64,000 nt of DNA from JAXLYE01 sp046351595. GTDB taxonomy: Bacteria; Myxococcota_A; Polyangia; Palsa-1104; JAEUJZ01. Shown here piece after piece: positions 1 to 10,672 of this stretch (position 1 is its first letter; each line of letters begins with the position of its first letter). The DNA lies in assembly GCA_046351595.1 (NCBI GenBank), contig JAXLYE010000003.1, forward strand, positions 310,001 through 374,000, in the 5' to 3' direction. The notes under the pieces are model-generated. The model saw only the letters and a list, made by a program, of their open reading frames with translations. It had not been told where the DNA came from and ran no database searches. A program made the translations under genes and the position numbers.

Positions 1-93
1 GGGACACGCCCCTATCAACGCGACCAGGACCTCTGTAAACCCGCGGATCCCGACGGCTTGCCGCCCCGATCGGTTTTGTTCCATCCTGCCGGT

Positions 94-1677
<1,584 letters not shown>

Positions 1678-1729
1678 GATCCCGGCGCGCGGCCTGGCTG
1701 CGCCCGGTCGCGATCGCCGCGGGGTCCGG

Positions 1730-3106
1730 TCAGATCAGGCTGGCGAAGGTGATCGACTGGGTCTGTTCCTGGTCGCTCAGGTCGAGCTGGTTCAGGACCT
1801 GGTCGAGGGCGTCGGGCTCGGCCTGGGCGTAGTAGTGCCGCGGCGGCTGGAACAGGCGCAGCACGTCGTACAGGCGGATGGCGTCGGGCGGCCGGGCGAG
1901 CATGTAGCCGTCCTCGTGCTCGACGACCAGGCCCGCCTTCTCCAGGCGCTTGAGGACGCGGCGCACCACGCTCTCGGGCAGGCCGTGGCGCTGCTCGATC
2001 TCGAGGATGGGCAGGGCGCGCTGGCCCTGCTTGAAGTTGCGCGCCACGTCGCACAAGAGGCGCGCCGCCAGAGGGCCGCTGATCACCAGCATCGCGTCCT
2101 CCAGGTTCGGCAGCTTGCTGGCGTTGCGCGAGCCCGGCTCGAGCATGCGCTCGAGCAGCGGCAGCCGCTGCGCCGCGCGCGAGACCTCGACGCCCCACAG
2201 GATGAAGAACCACGCCAGGTAGATCGACAGGAGGAACAGCGGCAGCACGCCGAGGGCGCCATAGATCGACCGGTACGAGCCGGTGACGAACGACAGGTAC
2301 AGCCCCAGCCCGACCTTGGCCAGCTCGAGCAGGAGGGCCGAGGTCAGGCCGCCGACGAAGGCCGGCCGCCAGCGCACGTTCAGCGTCGGCAAGAGGCGGT
2401 TGGCCAGGGTCAGCACCACCGTGGTCGTGCCCAGCGACAGGAGCTGCCGCAGCACGCCGTAGCCGCGCCACAGCGCCGCGGTGTGCAGGAACGAGACGGC
2501 GGCGATGAACGGCAAGAGCGTGATGCCGGTGTAGAAGAGGAGGAAGCGCTCGACGTAGGTGCGCTCGCGCTGCGACTCCCAGATGCGGTTCCAGATGTCC
2601 TCGACGGACAGGAACAGGAAGAAGCCGACGCCGAGCGAGGTCACCAGGCCGAAGCTGCCCAGGGCGCCGGCCGCGATCTTGTCCGAGAAGCTCGACAGGC
2701 TCTTGACCACCTCGGCGCGCGCCTCGGCCGACGAGGGGAAGATCTGCTGCACGATGAAGTTGAGCAGCTCGGAGCCGGCATCGAGCTGGCCCGAGGCCTT
2801 GAGCAGCGCCAGGCCGACCGCGACCAGCGGCACCAGCGCCAGCGCCGACTGATAGGCCAGCGACGAGGCGGCCGTGGTGCAGCGATCGGCCCAGAAGCTG
2901 TCCCAGGACAGGATGACGATGCGCCGCACCTTGGCCCAGCTCGAGGTCAGCGCGATCACCGGGCGGCTGGGCGTGGCCCGCTCGCCGTGGCCGCCGTTTC
3001 TCGCGGGCGCGGCGGCGGCGCGGGGCGCGGCTCGGGCCGCGTCGGTCTCGGGAGCCGCGTGGACCTCGGCATCCCCAGGGGGGCGATCGGCAGGCGTGCG
3101 GGTCAC
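1730..3106 (-). CDS. YihY/BrkB-family inner-membrane protein with C-terminal winged helix
   Basis: 458 residues. A charged, Ala/Pro-rich N-terminus of ~55 residues precedes an integral membrane core of about six helices (residues ~75-320), including SLAYQSALALVPL and GSFGLVTSLGVGFFLF, typical of the YihY/BrkB family (formerly misnamed RNase BN). The last ~110 residues leave the membrane and contain a winged-helix-like stretch, LPILEIEQRHGLPESVVRRVL followed by LEKAGLV, so a DNA- or protein-binding domain is appended. Function of YihY proteins is not settled; a transport or envelope role is usually assumed. Translation starts at the ATG at 3106. The next minus-strand gene ends 50 bp upstream. 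Confidence 0.85.
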   Translation of the reverse strand: MTRTPADRPPGDAEVHAAPETDAARAAPRAAAAPARNGGHGERATPSRPVIALTSSWAKVRRIVILSWDSFWADRCTTAASSLAYQSALALVPLVAVGLALLKASGQLDAGSELLNFIVQQIFPSSAEARAEVVKSLSSFSDKIAAGALGSFGLVTSLGVGFFLFLSVEDIWNRIWESQRERTYVERFLLFYTGITLLPFIAAVSFLHTAALWRGYGVLRQLLSLGTTTVVLTLANRLLPTLNVRWRPAFVGGLTSALLLELAKVGLGLYLSFVTGSYRSIYGALGVLPLFLLSIYLAWFFILWGVEVSRAAQRLPLLERMLEPGSRNASKLPNLEDAMLVISGPLAARLLCDVARNFKQGQRALPILEIEQRHGLPESVVRRVLKRLEKAGLVVEHEDGYMLARPPDAIRLYDVLRLFQPPRHYYAQAEPDALDQVLNQLDLSDQEQTQSITFASLI

Positions 3107-3155
3107 GACAGACCTTGTACCGCGGCCAGCGCCCGGCGGCGGGACATATTACCGT

Positions 3156-3686
3156 TCACTCCGCGGCGGCGGGCTGCGCCTGCAGCACGTCGGCCGGCGG
3201 CCAGCTCTGCGCCGAGGACTGGACGATGCGCATCGAGCGGAACAGGGCCATGGCCTGCGGCGCGTAGCGGCGCCCGGCCTTCTCGGTGTACCAGATGAAG
3301 GTCGCCAGCGCGGCGCGGCTCGGGCTCTCGGACGGGGTGAAGACGGTGATGAGCTGGCCGCAGGCGATCTTGGGCTCGCCGTGCCAGCCGACGACGCGGG
3401 TCAGGTGCAGGCGGCCGGTCTGCGACTGCAGCTGCTCGGGCGGCGAGCGCCGCACCACCCGGAACTGCGGCTGCTGCGCCAGCATCTCGTCGATGAGCGC
3501 CTCGGGCTGCAGCAGCCGACCGCCGCTGCTCGAGCCGAAGAAGAGCGGGCCGGTGCCGACCACCAGGCACGCGTCCATCTCGCCCTGCGGCAGGAGGCGC
3601 ACGGCCTCCGCGTCCTCGACGTCGCCCGTGCTGCTGGTCGACCAGCCTGCCGGGCAATCAAAAGCCACCGTCAGTCCCGTCTGCAT
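3156..3686 (-). CDS. conserved-looking hypothetical protein
   Basis: 176 residues from the ATG at 3686; a longer frame to 3791 exists, but its extra N-terminus is low-complexity and Arg/Pro rich. The protein starts MQTGLTVAFDCPAGW, has one central Gly/Ser loop (GSSSGGR) and an aromatic-rich region ATFIWYTEKAGRRYAP near residue 140. There is no clear signal peptide or membrane helix. I do not recognise a family; the mixed alpha/beta pattern resembles small PsbP/DcrB-like folds that begin with a beta strand and 'P-GW', but that is only an impression. It probably shares a transcript with the YihY-like gene downstream. Confidence 0.6.
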   Translation of the reverse strand: MQTGLTVAFDCPAGWSTSSTGDVEDAEAVRLLPQGEMDACLVVGTGPLFFGSSSGGRLLQPEALIDEMLAQQPQFRVVRRSPPEQLQSQTGRLHLTRVVGWHGEPKIACGQLITVFTPSESPSRAALATFIWYTEKAGRRYAPQAMALFRSMRIVQSSAQSWPPADVLQAQPAAAE

Positions 3687-3939
3687 CGGCCTGTGCTCTC
3701 CGTCAGCGGTTGGCCTGGCTGCCGCGCCGGTCCGCGGCCCGGTGGTACAGAGCCCGCGGAGGTGGCCGGTCGGCAGCCCGGACGTGCCCATCGTATCACA
3801 GAGCCCCGGGCCCCAGCGGTCCGCCCCGCGGCGGCCTGGTCCCGGGCCGGACCCGGCGCCGATCCGGGCGGGTCCGATCGCACGGCGGCGACCAGCGGGC
3901 CCGGGCCCGGCCCGGCCATCACAGCGACGAGGGACGTGC

Positions 3940-3969
3940 TTGACCCGGTCGCGGCCCTGTCCCTATAGT
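3940..3969 (+). promoter_or_regulatory. sigma70-type promoter of ftsY
   Basis: TTGACC (3940-3945), an 18-bp spacer, then TATAGT (3964-3969). Both hexamers are one base from consensus, and the -10 lies 24 bp before the ftsY start codon. Confidence 0.75.
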
Positions 3970-3993
3970 GTCCGAGTAAAATGGCCGGGTTGA

Positions 3994-5217
3994 ATGGCAG
4001 GTGGAATGGCTGGCGGAATAGATAACAGGCTCGCGGTCGCGCTCGCCGTCGCCGCCGTCTTGCTGCTCGTGGTGGTGCTGTGGCGGGTGCTGCGGGCCAC
4101 GCGCAGCCGTCGCATCGTCGAGCCGCCGCCGTCCGATCGCGATCACGCGCGCACCGGCGCCGCGGGCGGTCGGGCGCCGCCGGGCGCGGGCCCGGCAGCC
4201 GGCAAGGAACAGCCGCCCGGTGTCGCGGTGCGGCCGGAGCGTACCCCGGCCATCACGACCGCCGAGATCAAGCCCGCGGCAGCAGTCGAGCCGAGGGCCG
4301 AGTCGCGGGCCGAGCTGCGCGCCGGGCTGGCCAAGACGCGCGCCGGCTTCATCGCCCGCATCGGCGAGCTGCTCCGCCGCAAGGAGATCGACCAGGACCT
4401 GTTCCCGCAGCTCGAGGAGGTCCTGCTCACCGCCGACATCGGCGTGAAGACCGCGAGCCACCTGTTCGAGCACGTGCGCGCCACGCTGTCGCGCAAGGAG
4501 CTCCGGGACCCCGAGGCCGTCTGGGCGGTCATCAAGGAGGAGTCGGAGAAGCTCCTGTCCGTCGGTGCGCCGGCGATCGACTGGACCGCGCACCGGCCGT
4601 TCGTGCTGCTGGTCGTCGGCGTCAACGGCGCCGGCAAGACCACCACCATCGGCAAGCTTGCGGCGCAGCTGGTCGGCGAGGGCAAGAAGGTCGTGCTCGC
4701 GGCCGGCGACACCTTCCGCGCCGCTGCCGTCGAGCAGCTGGAGATCTGGGGGCAGCGCGCCAAGGCCACCGTGGTCAAGGGCAAGGAGGGCGGCGATCCG
4801 TCGTCGGTGATCTTCGAGGCGATCAAGCGCGCCCAGGCCGAGCAGGCCGACATCGTCATCGCCGACACCGCCGGGCGCCTGCACGTCAAGGAGCAGCTCA
4901 TGGCCGAGCTGCAGAAGGTGCGCCGGGTGATCAAGAAGGCCGATCCCAGCGCGCCGCACGAGACCTGGCTGGTCCTCGATGCGACGATCGGTCAGAACGC
5001 CATCGCCCAGGCCAAGACCTTCGGCGAGGCGGTCGAGGTCTCGGGCATCGTTTTGACGAAGCTCGATGGCACCGCCAAGGGCGGCGTCATCCTCGGCATC
5101 GCGCACGAGCTGGGGGTGCCGGTCCGCTACATCGGCGTGGGTGAAAAAATTGCCGACCTGCGAGCTTTTGATCCAGGCGACTTCGTCGATGTGTTATATG
5201 ACCGGGCTGTCGCCTAG
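3994..5217 (+). CDS. ftsY: signal recognition particle receptor FtsY
   Basis: 407 residues. FtsY is the SRP receptor GTPase that docks ribosome-nascent-chain complexes carrying SRP (Ffh plus 4.5S RNA) at the inner membrane. Here an N-terminal membrane helix (residues ~12-30, LAVALAVAAVLLLVVVLW) replaces the long acidic A domain of E. coli. A short Ala/Pro linker follows, then the NG domain from ~105: G1 GVNGAGKTTTIGK (~205), the SRP-GTPase insertion box GDTFRAAA, G3 DTAGRLH (~290), and G4 TKLDGTAKGG (~352). The C-terminus GEKIADLRAFDPGDFVD is canonical. A good promoter lies directly upstream. It is monocistronic as far as the sequence shows. Confidence 0.97.
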   Translation: MAGGMAGGIDNRLAVALAVAAVLLLVVVLWRVLRATRSRRIVEPPPSDRDHARTGAAGGRAPPGAGPAAGKEQPPGVAVRPERTPAITTAEIKPAAAVEPRAESRAELRAGLAKTRAGFIARIGELLRRKEIDQDLFPQLEEVLLTADIGVKTASHLFEHVRATLSRKELRDPEAVWAVIKEESEKLLSVGAPAIDWTAHRPFVLLVVGVNGAGKTTTIGKLAAQLVGEGKKVVLAAGDTFRAAAVEQLEIWGQRAKATVVKGKEGGDPSSVIFEAIKRAQAEQADIVIADTAGRLHVKEQLMAELQKVRRVIKKADPSAPHETWLVLDATIGQNAIAQAKTFGEAVEVSGIVLTKLDGTAKGGVILGIAHELGVPVRYIGVGEKIADLRAFDPGDFVDVLYDRAVA

Positions 5218-5839
5218 AGGGTCAATCTAGGATCAAAATGCCCTCGGCGCGCCTCAGAAGCACCCTGAAAACACCAAGACGCTCGACGGGAAACACAGCG
5301 GGCAACGCGACGCAAGGCTTAAGAGGGACCTGATACGACGGGGCGCAGCGGGCCTCCCAACGGACCGGGGTAGCCAGGCTCCTCAAGATCAGCGACGGAC
5401 AGCGAGAGACAAAAAGATCTTCTGCTGCACGGCAGCGAAATGCGGCCAGAATAGGACGGCCCGAGAACCCGAAAGGCACGGGCCAGAAACGCGCCAGCAA
5501 CCAAGCACCGTCAGCAAAGCAGCAGCTCAGACGGGAACGAGACAGCGATCACGGTGCGGGACCGGGACGAGGACAGCCGCTCAGAGAGCCAGCAGGGGCT
5601 CGGTGACAAATCAGGCGCCAGACCAGGCGCCAGACCAGGTGCCAGACCAGGCGGCAGACCAGACGAAGACCTGGAGACGATCCGGAGCAAGGCTCGAAGA
5701 CCTGGAGACAGATCAGAACGGATCAGGGTGTTTGGGTCGAGGCTGTCCCGACCGTCTTGATTGTGTAAAGAGGCGCATGATATCGTTTCCCCCCGGCATC
5801 GCAGGATGCCAGCCCCACACGGCGTTACGCGAGGTAAGC
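5218..5839 (+). other. T-depleted non-coding leader region with tandem repeats
   Basis: About 620 bp without a convincing gene between ftsY and the outer-membrane barrel gene. The plus strand is strikingly poor in T (for example one T in 5461-5520 and three in 5521-5580) while rich in A, G and C. It may be a long 5' leader or a small RNA. Short frames run through it, but none has a ribosome site or protein-like composition. Confidence 0.5.
5612..5659 (+). repeat. four tandem 12-bp units
   Basis: Units CAGGCGCCAGAC, CAGGCGCCAGAC, CAGGTGCCAGAC and CAGGCGGCAGAC lie head to tail inside the T-depleted leader, followed by a degenerate fifth (CAGACGAAGAC). Confidence 0.85.
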
Positions 5840-6847
5840 ATGAGGAGATTGGCATTAGGCCTGTGTATGTGGACGGCGACCGCGCTCACGCTCTCTGGCA
5901 CAGGCAACGTCGCCTACGGGCAGAACCAGCCCGCCACCCCGCCGGCGGCACCCGCTGGCGGAGCGGCGGCGCCCGCCGAGCCGCCGGCCGCCGAGCCACC
6001 GGCCGCCGAGCCGCCGGCCGCCCTGCCCCCGACGGCAGAAGCTGCCTCGGCCGAGGTCTCGGGGGCCAAGACGCCGACCGATGACGTGCAGCTCCGGCAG
6101 GGCCGGCGCTGGGACGACATCGCGGTCCTCCCTCGACGGTACACGCTGAAGGCCCGGCGCGTCGAGCTCGTCCCGCACTACCACTTCACCCTCAACAACC
6201 CGCTGATCCGCCACCACGCCGTGGGCGGCCAGATCAACTTCTTCCTCAGCGAAGCGCTGTGGCTGGGTGTCGAGGGGCAGTACTACTTCCCGCAGCAGAC
6301 CAACGACGCCACCGGGAACTACTTCCTGACCGGCGTGCAGACCAAGTCGCTGCCGGCGGTCAACAAGCTGATCTTCTCGGCCCTGCTCGACTTCGGCTAC
6401 GTGCCGGCCTACGGCAAGTTCGCCCTGTTCAACCGCGCCATCGTCCACTGGGAGGGCTACGTCACCCTCGGCGTCGGCGCGTACATGAGCGAGGTGATCC
6501 CGGTCAAGCGCTCGGATCCGTCGTTCCGGAACATCAACGTGATGGTGGCCCCGGGCCTCGGGTCGCGCCTGTTCCTGACGCGGTGGCTGGCGCTCAACGC
6601 CTTCCTCAAGATGTATATGTACCCGGACAAGTTCGAGCCCGTCGCCAACGCGTCGTTCAACCGCGACGCCGGGGGTGGCTGCAGCACGTACCTCGCGGGC
6701 AAGCAGACCGGCTCGACCGAGTTCGAGGATGGGTACCGTCAGTGCCGCTCCGATAACGCGAACTCGAGCTTCGTCCTGGATGTCGTCTTCGGCCTCGGCC
6801 TGTCGGTGTTCTTGCCGCCGAAGTTCGAGTACAAGCTGCCACGGTAA
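5840..6847 (+). CDS. outer-membrane beta-barrel protein (myxobacterial type), first of pair
   Basis: 335 residues from the ATG at 5840, preceded by GAGGTAAGC. A Sec signal peptide (MRRLALGLCMWTATALTLSG..VAYGQ) is followed by a Pro/Ala/Glu-rich linker with repeated EPPAA units (about residues 35-75). A beta-barrel domain follows, alternating aromatic strands such as LVPHYHFTLNNPL, WLGVEGQYYFP and YVTLGVGAYMSEV. The C-terminus ends in a hydrophobic strand with a final Lys-Leu-Pro-Arg. A longer upstream frame is rejected because it would bury the signal peptide. It is followed after 18 bp by a second barrel gene, so the two probably form an operon ending at the terminator at 7816. The exact cargo or role is unknown. 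Confidence 0.85.
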   Translation: MRRLALGLCMWTATALTLSGTGNVAYGQNQPATPPAAPAGGAAAPAEPPAAEPPAAEPPAALPPTAEAASAEVSGAKTPTDDVQLRQGRRWDDIAVLPRRYTLKARRVELVPHYHFTLNNPLIRHHAVGGQINFFLSEALWLGVEGQYYFPQQTNDATGNYFLTGVQTKSLPAVNKLIFSALLDFGYVPAYGKFALFNRAIVHWEGYVTLGVGAYMSEVIPVKRSDPSFRNINVMVAPGLGSRLFLTRWLALNAFLKMYMYPDKFEPVANASFNRDAGGGCSTYLAGKQTGSTEFEDGYRQCRSDNANSSFVLDVVFGLGLSVFLPPKFEYKLPR

Positions 6848-6865
6848 GAGGAGCGAGGGAGTCAG

Positions 6866-7768
6866 ATGCAGACGCAAAAGCGGTTCTCTTTGTTGATCGG
6901 AGCCCTCGCGCTGCTGGCGGCCGCTCCGTCGCACGCGGAGAGCAGGCGAAACCCGCTGGCGGGTCAGCCTGCGATTCGTCACCGGCTCGAGATGCGGAAG
7001 ATGCGGTTCGAGATCTCGCCGCAGTTCCTGGCCTCGACGAACCTGCCGTACCTCATCGGCATCGGCGGCGGCGCCAACCTCCAGTTCCACATCTCGGACT
7101 GGTTCGGCATCGGCGTCTCCGGGCACTACACCACGAACCTCGCGGCGCCGCTGGTCGGCCGCGTGGAAGAGGCGCTGCCCAACACGTACGCCTCGATGAC
7201 CGACCCGACGATGAACCTGCGGCAGCCGAGCAAGCAGATGTTCCGGGACCACCTGATCGGGCCGACGGCCCTGATCGCGGCGTACCTGACGCTGACGCCG
7301 ATCGGCGGCAAGTTCTCGCTGTTCAACACGCTGTTCGCCAACTACGACTTCTACGGCATGGCGGGCGCGGGCGTCGCGATCCTGGGCACGCCGCTCTCCA
7401 GCGGCGCCACGACCTACCCGGACTCCTCGGGCGGGATGCGCATGGTCAACCAGGACCCGCAGGCGACGAACAACGACGTCAACCTGCAGGCGCCCAACCC
7501 CTTCACCGGGCTGCGCGTCGCCGGCATGTTCGGCATCGGTACCCACATCTTCTTCAACGACTGGATCGGTCTGCAGCTCGAGCTGCGCGACTACATCTTC
7601 AAGTCGAACCCGGGCGGCCTCGACGTGACCACCCTGGACAACAACAAGGAGAACGGGTGGGATAACTCGCCGAAGCTGACCTCGGACGACGAGTACATCA
7701 CCAACAACCTGTACTTCGGCGTCGGCATCTCGATCATGCTGCCGCCCAAGGCCAAGGTTTCGCGCTAA
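6866..7768 (+). CDS. outer-membrane beta-barrel protein, second of pair
   Basis: 300 residues with a clean signal peptide (MQTQKRFSLLIGALALLAAAPSHA). GAGGAGCGAGGGA upstream provides a ribosome site. The mature part alternates short hydrophobic/aromatic strands and polar loops: FEISPQFLAST, NLQFHISDWFGIGVSGHY, FSLFNTLFANYDFYGMAG, and a final strand NNLYFGVGISIMLPP. The last strand is closely similar in pattern to the end of the upstream protein (VFGLGLSVFLPPK), so the two barrels look paralogous. They probably form an outer-membrane pair. No enzymatic motif is seen. Confidence 0.82.
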   Translation: MQTQKRFSLLIGALALLAAAPSHAESRRNPLAGQPAIRHRLEMRKMRFEISPQFLASTNLPYLIGIGGGANLQFHISDWFGIGVSGHYTTNLAAPLVGRVEEALPNTYASMTDPTMNLRQPSKQMFRDHLIGPTALIAAYLTLTPIGGKFSLFNTLFANYDFYGMAGAGVAILGTPLSSGATTYPDSSGGMRMVNQDPQATNNDVNLQAPNPFTGLRVAGMFGIGTHIFFNDWIGLQLELRDYIFKSNPGGLDVTTLDNNKENGWDNSPKLTSDDEYITNNLYFGVGISIMLPPKAKVSR

Positions 7769-7815
7769 CCCGCGAGCCTGCCCGCGCGGCCGAGAGGCTC
7801 GCGAGCAAGAGCGAG

Positions 7816-7848
7816 AGAGCCCAGGTGCCATCGGCCCTGGGCTCTTTT
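7816..7848 (+). terminator. intrinsic terminator after the barrel operon
   Basis: AGAGCCCAGG (7816-7825) pairs perfectly with CCTGGGCTCT (7836-7845) around a 10-nt loop and runs into TTTC. It lies 48 bp after the second barrel stop codon. Confidence 0.85.
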
Positions 7849-7919
7849 CATTTCCGGGCGCCGCGTTTCGGGTCGGCCCCGACTTTGGTCCGCGCGGTTT
7901 TGCGCCTACAGTCTTGGCT

Positions 7920-9410
7920 ATGTCCCAGGCCAAAAAGGACCCAGCCGAGCTCCCCGTGTTCCGTCCGTACGTCGCCGGCCGCTCCAGCGCCACCGAGCAC
8001 CAGCGGGTGCTGCGCGCGCCGTTTGACGGCCGTGCGCTCGGCACCGTGCACGACGCCGGACCGGCCGAGCTCGAGGCGGCGCTGGCCGGAGCCGCCGCCG
8101 CCTTCGACGAGACACGCGCGCTGTCGAGCCAGCAGCGCGCCGCGATCTGCGCCGCCGTCGCCGCCGGCCTCGCCCAGCGCAAGGAGGAGCTCGCGCTGGC
8201 CATCTGCGACGAGGGCGGCAAGCCCATCGCCGACGCCCGCGCCGAGGTCGAGCGCGCGGTCCTGTGCTTCGAGCTGGCGAGCGCCGAGGCGCAGCGGGTG
8301 GCGCGCGAGGGCCACGTCATCCCCATGGACCTGCGCCCGCCCGGGGCCGGGCGGCTGGGCATCACCCGCCGCGTGCCCGTGGGCCCGATCGCCGCGATCA
8401 GCCCCTTCAACTTCCCGCTGAACCTGGCCGCGCACAAGGTCGCGCCGGCGCTGGCCGCGGGCTGCCCGGTGGTGCTCAAGCCCGCCTCTCAGACGCCGAC
8501 CCCGACGCTGCGCCTGGCCGAGATCATCGCCGCGACCGACTGGCCGGAGCGCGCGCTCTCGGTGCTGCCGGCCACGCGCGCCGCCGCCGACATCCTGGTC
8601 ACCGACGAGCGCTGCAAGCTGCTGACGTTCACCGGCTCGGGCCAGGTCGGCTGGGACATGAAGGCGCGCGCCGGCAAGAAGCGCGTGGTCCTCGAGCTCG
8701 GCGGCAACGCCGCGGTCATCCTCGACGAGAGCGTGACCCGCGACGACCTCGACGCGCTCGTGCCCAAGCTGATCTACGGCGCCTTCTCGTACGCCGGCCA
8801 GAAGTGCATCAGCGTGCAGCGCATCTACGTCGCCTCCAAGCCCGGCGCGCAAGGCGGCTCGTTATACGCCGAGCTGTGCGAGCGCTTCGTCGCCGCGGCC
8901 CGCGCCGTGCGCTGCGGCGATCCGCGCGACCCCGAGGTCCTGGTCGGCCCGATGATCGACGAGAACAACGCCCGCCGCGTCGAGAGCTGGGTCAACGAGG
9001 CGGTAGCGCAGGGCGCGCGCCTCTTGTGCGGCGGCGAGCGCGAACAGACCCTGGTGCAGCCGACGGTGCTCGCCGACGTGCCGGCGAGCGCGCGGGTCGC
9101 CTGCGACGAGGTCTTCGGCCCGGTCTGCAACCTCGACCGGGTGCCGAGCTTCGAGGCCGCGGTGCAGGCGGTCAACGACTCGCGCTACGGGCTGCAGGCC
9201 GCGGTCTTCACCCGCGACCTCGGCCACTCGCTGCGCGCCTTCGACGAGCTCGAGGTCGGCGCCGTCATCCTCAACGAGGCCCCGAGCTTCCGCATCGACC
9301 ACATGCCCTACGGCGGCGTCAAGGACTCGGGCCTGGGCCGCGAGGGCATCCGCTCGGCCATCGAGGACATGACCGAGCTGCGGCTGCTTGTGACCGGATC
9401 CCTCCCTTAG
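7920..9410 (+). CDS. NAD(P)-dependent aldehyde dehydrogenase
   Basis: 496 residues, the normal length for the ALDH superfamily. Oxidises an aldehyde to the acid with NAD(P). The oxyanion Asn lies in PFNFPLNL (~165), the general-base Glu in LELGGN (~262), the nucleophilic Cys in AGQKCISVQR (~296), and the cofactor glycines in TFTGSGQVG (~240). The C-terminal motif VFGPVCNLDRV is typical. The HMPYGGVKDSGLGREG signature near the end is typical of the succinate-semialdehyde/glyceraldehyde-3-phosphate (non-phosphorylating) type branch; substrate cannot be fixed from the sequence. The ATG at 7920 is used; an in-frame TTG lies 6 nt upstream. Confidence 0.92.
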   Translation: MSQAKKDPAELPVFRPYVAGRSSATEHQRVLRAPFDGRALGTVHDAGPAELEAALAGAAAAFDETRALSSQQRAAICAAVAAGLAQRKEELALAICDEGGKPIADARAEVERAVLCFELASAEAQRVAREGHVIPMDLRPPGAGRLGITRRVPVGPIAAISPFNFPLNLAAHKVAPALAAGCPVVLKPASQTPTPTLRLAEIIAATDWPERALSVLPATRAAADILVTDERCKLLTFTGSGQVGWDMKARAGKKRVVLELGGNAAVILDESVTRDDLDALVPKLIYGAFSYAGQKCISVQRIYVASKPGAQGGSLYAELCERFVAAARAVRCGDPRDPEVLVGPMIDENNARRVESWVNEAVAQGARLLCGGEREQTLVQPTVLADVPASARVACDEVFGPVCNLDRVPSFEAAVQAVNDSRYGLQAAVFTRDLGHSLRAFDELEVGAVILNEAPSFRIDHMPYGGVKDSGLGREGIRSAIEDMTELRLLVTGSLP

Positions 9411-9511
9411 CCCCACATCGGCACCGAAGCTACGGCAGCACGGGCAGCGAACTGCTCAATGCGCGCGCGCAGCGGCGTCGGTGCGTCGCTCGGCTGTGGC
9501 ATACTGATGTG

Positions 9512-10456
9512 GTGACGGAGCGAGACCTGCCCCGAACCGAGCGCGCGCCGGGCACGGCACACGGCCTGGCTCGCGCCCTTTCGCTCGGGGCCACGCTCGG
9601 GATCGCGCTGCTCGGGGCGGCGCCTTCGGGCTGCGTCGGACCGGGGCTGCTCTCGGACGGCAGCAGCGTCGCGCTCGGGACCTTCAACCGCGGCGCGCTG
9701 CGCAAGGGCAAGCGCCTGCCGCCGGCCGGCCCCGGCTTCGTCATCCCGTCGCTGTGGCAGGAGCGCGGCGCCAACTTCGGCACCGACGAGATCGTCGCCG
9801 CCATCCAGCGCGCCGCCAAGCGCGTCGCCAAGGAGCACCCGGGCGGCACCCTCGGCGTCGCCGACCTGTCGCTCAAGGGCGGCGGCGAGAGCAGCCTGCA
9901 CCGCTCGCACGAGAACGGCCACGACGCGGACCTCATCTACTACGCCCTCGACGCCGACAACAAGCCGGTGGCGCCGGTCTGCGCGATGCCGCGCTTCGGC
10001 GCCTCGCTGTGGGCCCACCAGTCGAGCGAGACCCCGGGCGTCACGTTCGAGCCGATCACGCCGCGCCGCTTCGACGTCCGCCGCAACTGGGCGCTGGTGC
10101 GCGCGCTCGTCGACGATCCCGAGATCGAGGTGCAGTTCCTGTTCATCCACAACCGGCTGCGCAACCAGCTCCTGAGCTACGCCCGCGATCACGAGAAGGA
10201 CGAAGAGATGATCGAGCGTGCCGAGGCCGTGCTGCGCCAGCCCGGCGACGCGCTGCCGCACGACGATCACCTGCACCTGCGCATCTACTGCTCGCCCGGC
10301 GACCGCGCCTTCGGCTGTGTCGATGGCGGGCCGCTGCGCTGGTGGAAGAAGCGCTACAAGTACATGCCGCCGATGCCGCGGCCGCAGCCGCCGGTGCTGC
10401 TGTCGAAGCTGGTGGTCAGCCGCTACTTCAAGCCCGCCGTCCGCGTCACGCGCTAG
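9512..10456 (+). CDS. M74-type penicillin-insensitive murein endopeptidase-like lipoprotein
   Basis: 314 residues from GTG at 9512 (GTG at 9509 is equally possible). The hydrophobic segment LGIALLGAAPSGC is a lipoprotein signal ending in a lipobox Cys. The mature domain resembles MepA/M74 (LAS-type) metallopeptidases that cut the D-Ala-meso-DAP cross-link of peptidoglycan. Putative Zn ligands are the His and Asp in SHENGHDADLIY and the HDDHLHLRIYC segment near residue 255. Family members have the pattern H-x6-D with later HxH, which is what is seen. The C-terminal ~40 residues (KYMPPMPRPQPP...) are an extra Pro-rich tail. Predicted to act in the periplasm, anchored to a membrane. Confidence 0.82.
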   Translation: MTERDLPRTERAPGTAHGLARALSLGATLGIALLGAAPSGCVGPGLLSDGSSVALGTFNRGALRKGKRLPPAGPGFVIPSLWQERGANFGTDEIVAAIQRAAKRVAKEHPGGTLGVADLSLKGGGESSLHRSHENGHDADLIYYALDADNKPVAPVCAMPRFGASLWAHQSSETPGVTFEPITPRRFDVRRNWALVRALVDDPEIEVQFLFIHNRLRNQLLSYARDHEKDEEMIERAEAVLRQPGDALPHDDHLHLRIYCSPGDRAFGCVDGGPLRWWKKRYKYMPPMPRPQPPVLLSKLVVSRYFKPAVRVTR

Positions 10457-10672
10457 CCGCGCGATTGCGAAGCAGAGCGCCCGACCGCCGCGCGCCCTCC
10501 CCTCCTCCGGAATCACGTGCAGCGCGTAGGGGCTGACCTCATGCCGCTGTACTGCCCAGAATCGCTGGTCCGGTAGAACCTCGCCCTTCATGCTCTGGGT
10601 GATCCGATCCGCAAAGCAGCCGACTCCAAGTGGACGCGATGACCCAGCGGATCGCATGAGGAGGAGATCAGC

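Noticed and set aside
4080..5144. 354-codon frame inside ftsY
   Set aside because: Composition is almost only Arg, Ala, Gly, Pro; FtsY frame has complete GTPase motifs.
5603..5839. N-terminal extension of the first barrel protein
   Set aside because: Would add repeated APDQ units before a normal signal peptide; ribosome site supports start at 5840.
8264..9511. N-terminal extension of the murein endopeptidase
   Set aside because: It is the antiphase of the aldehyde dehydrogenase; lipoprotein signal begins after 9512.
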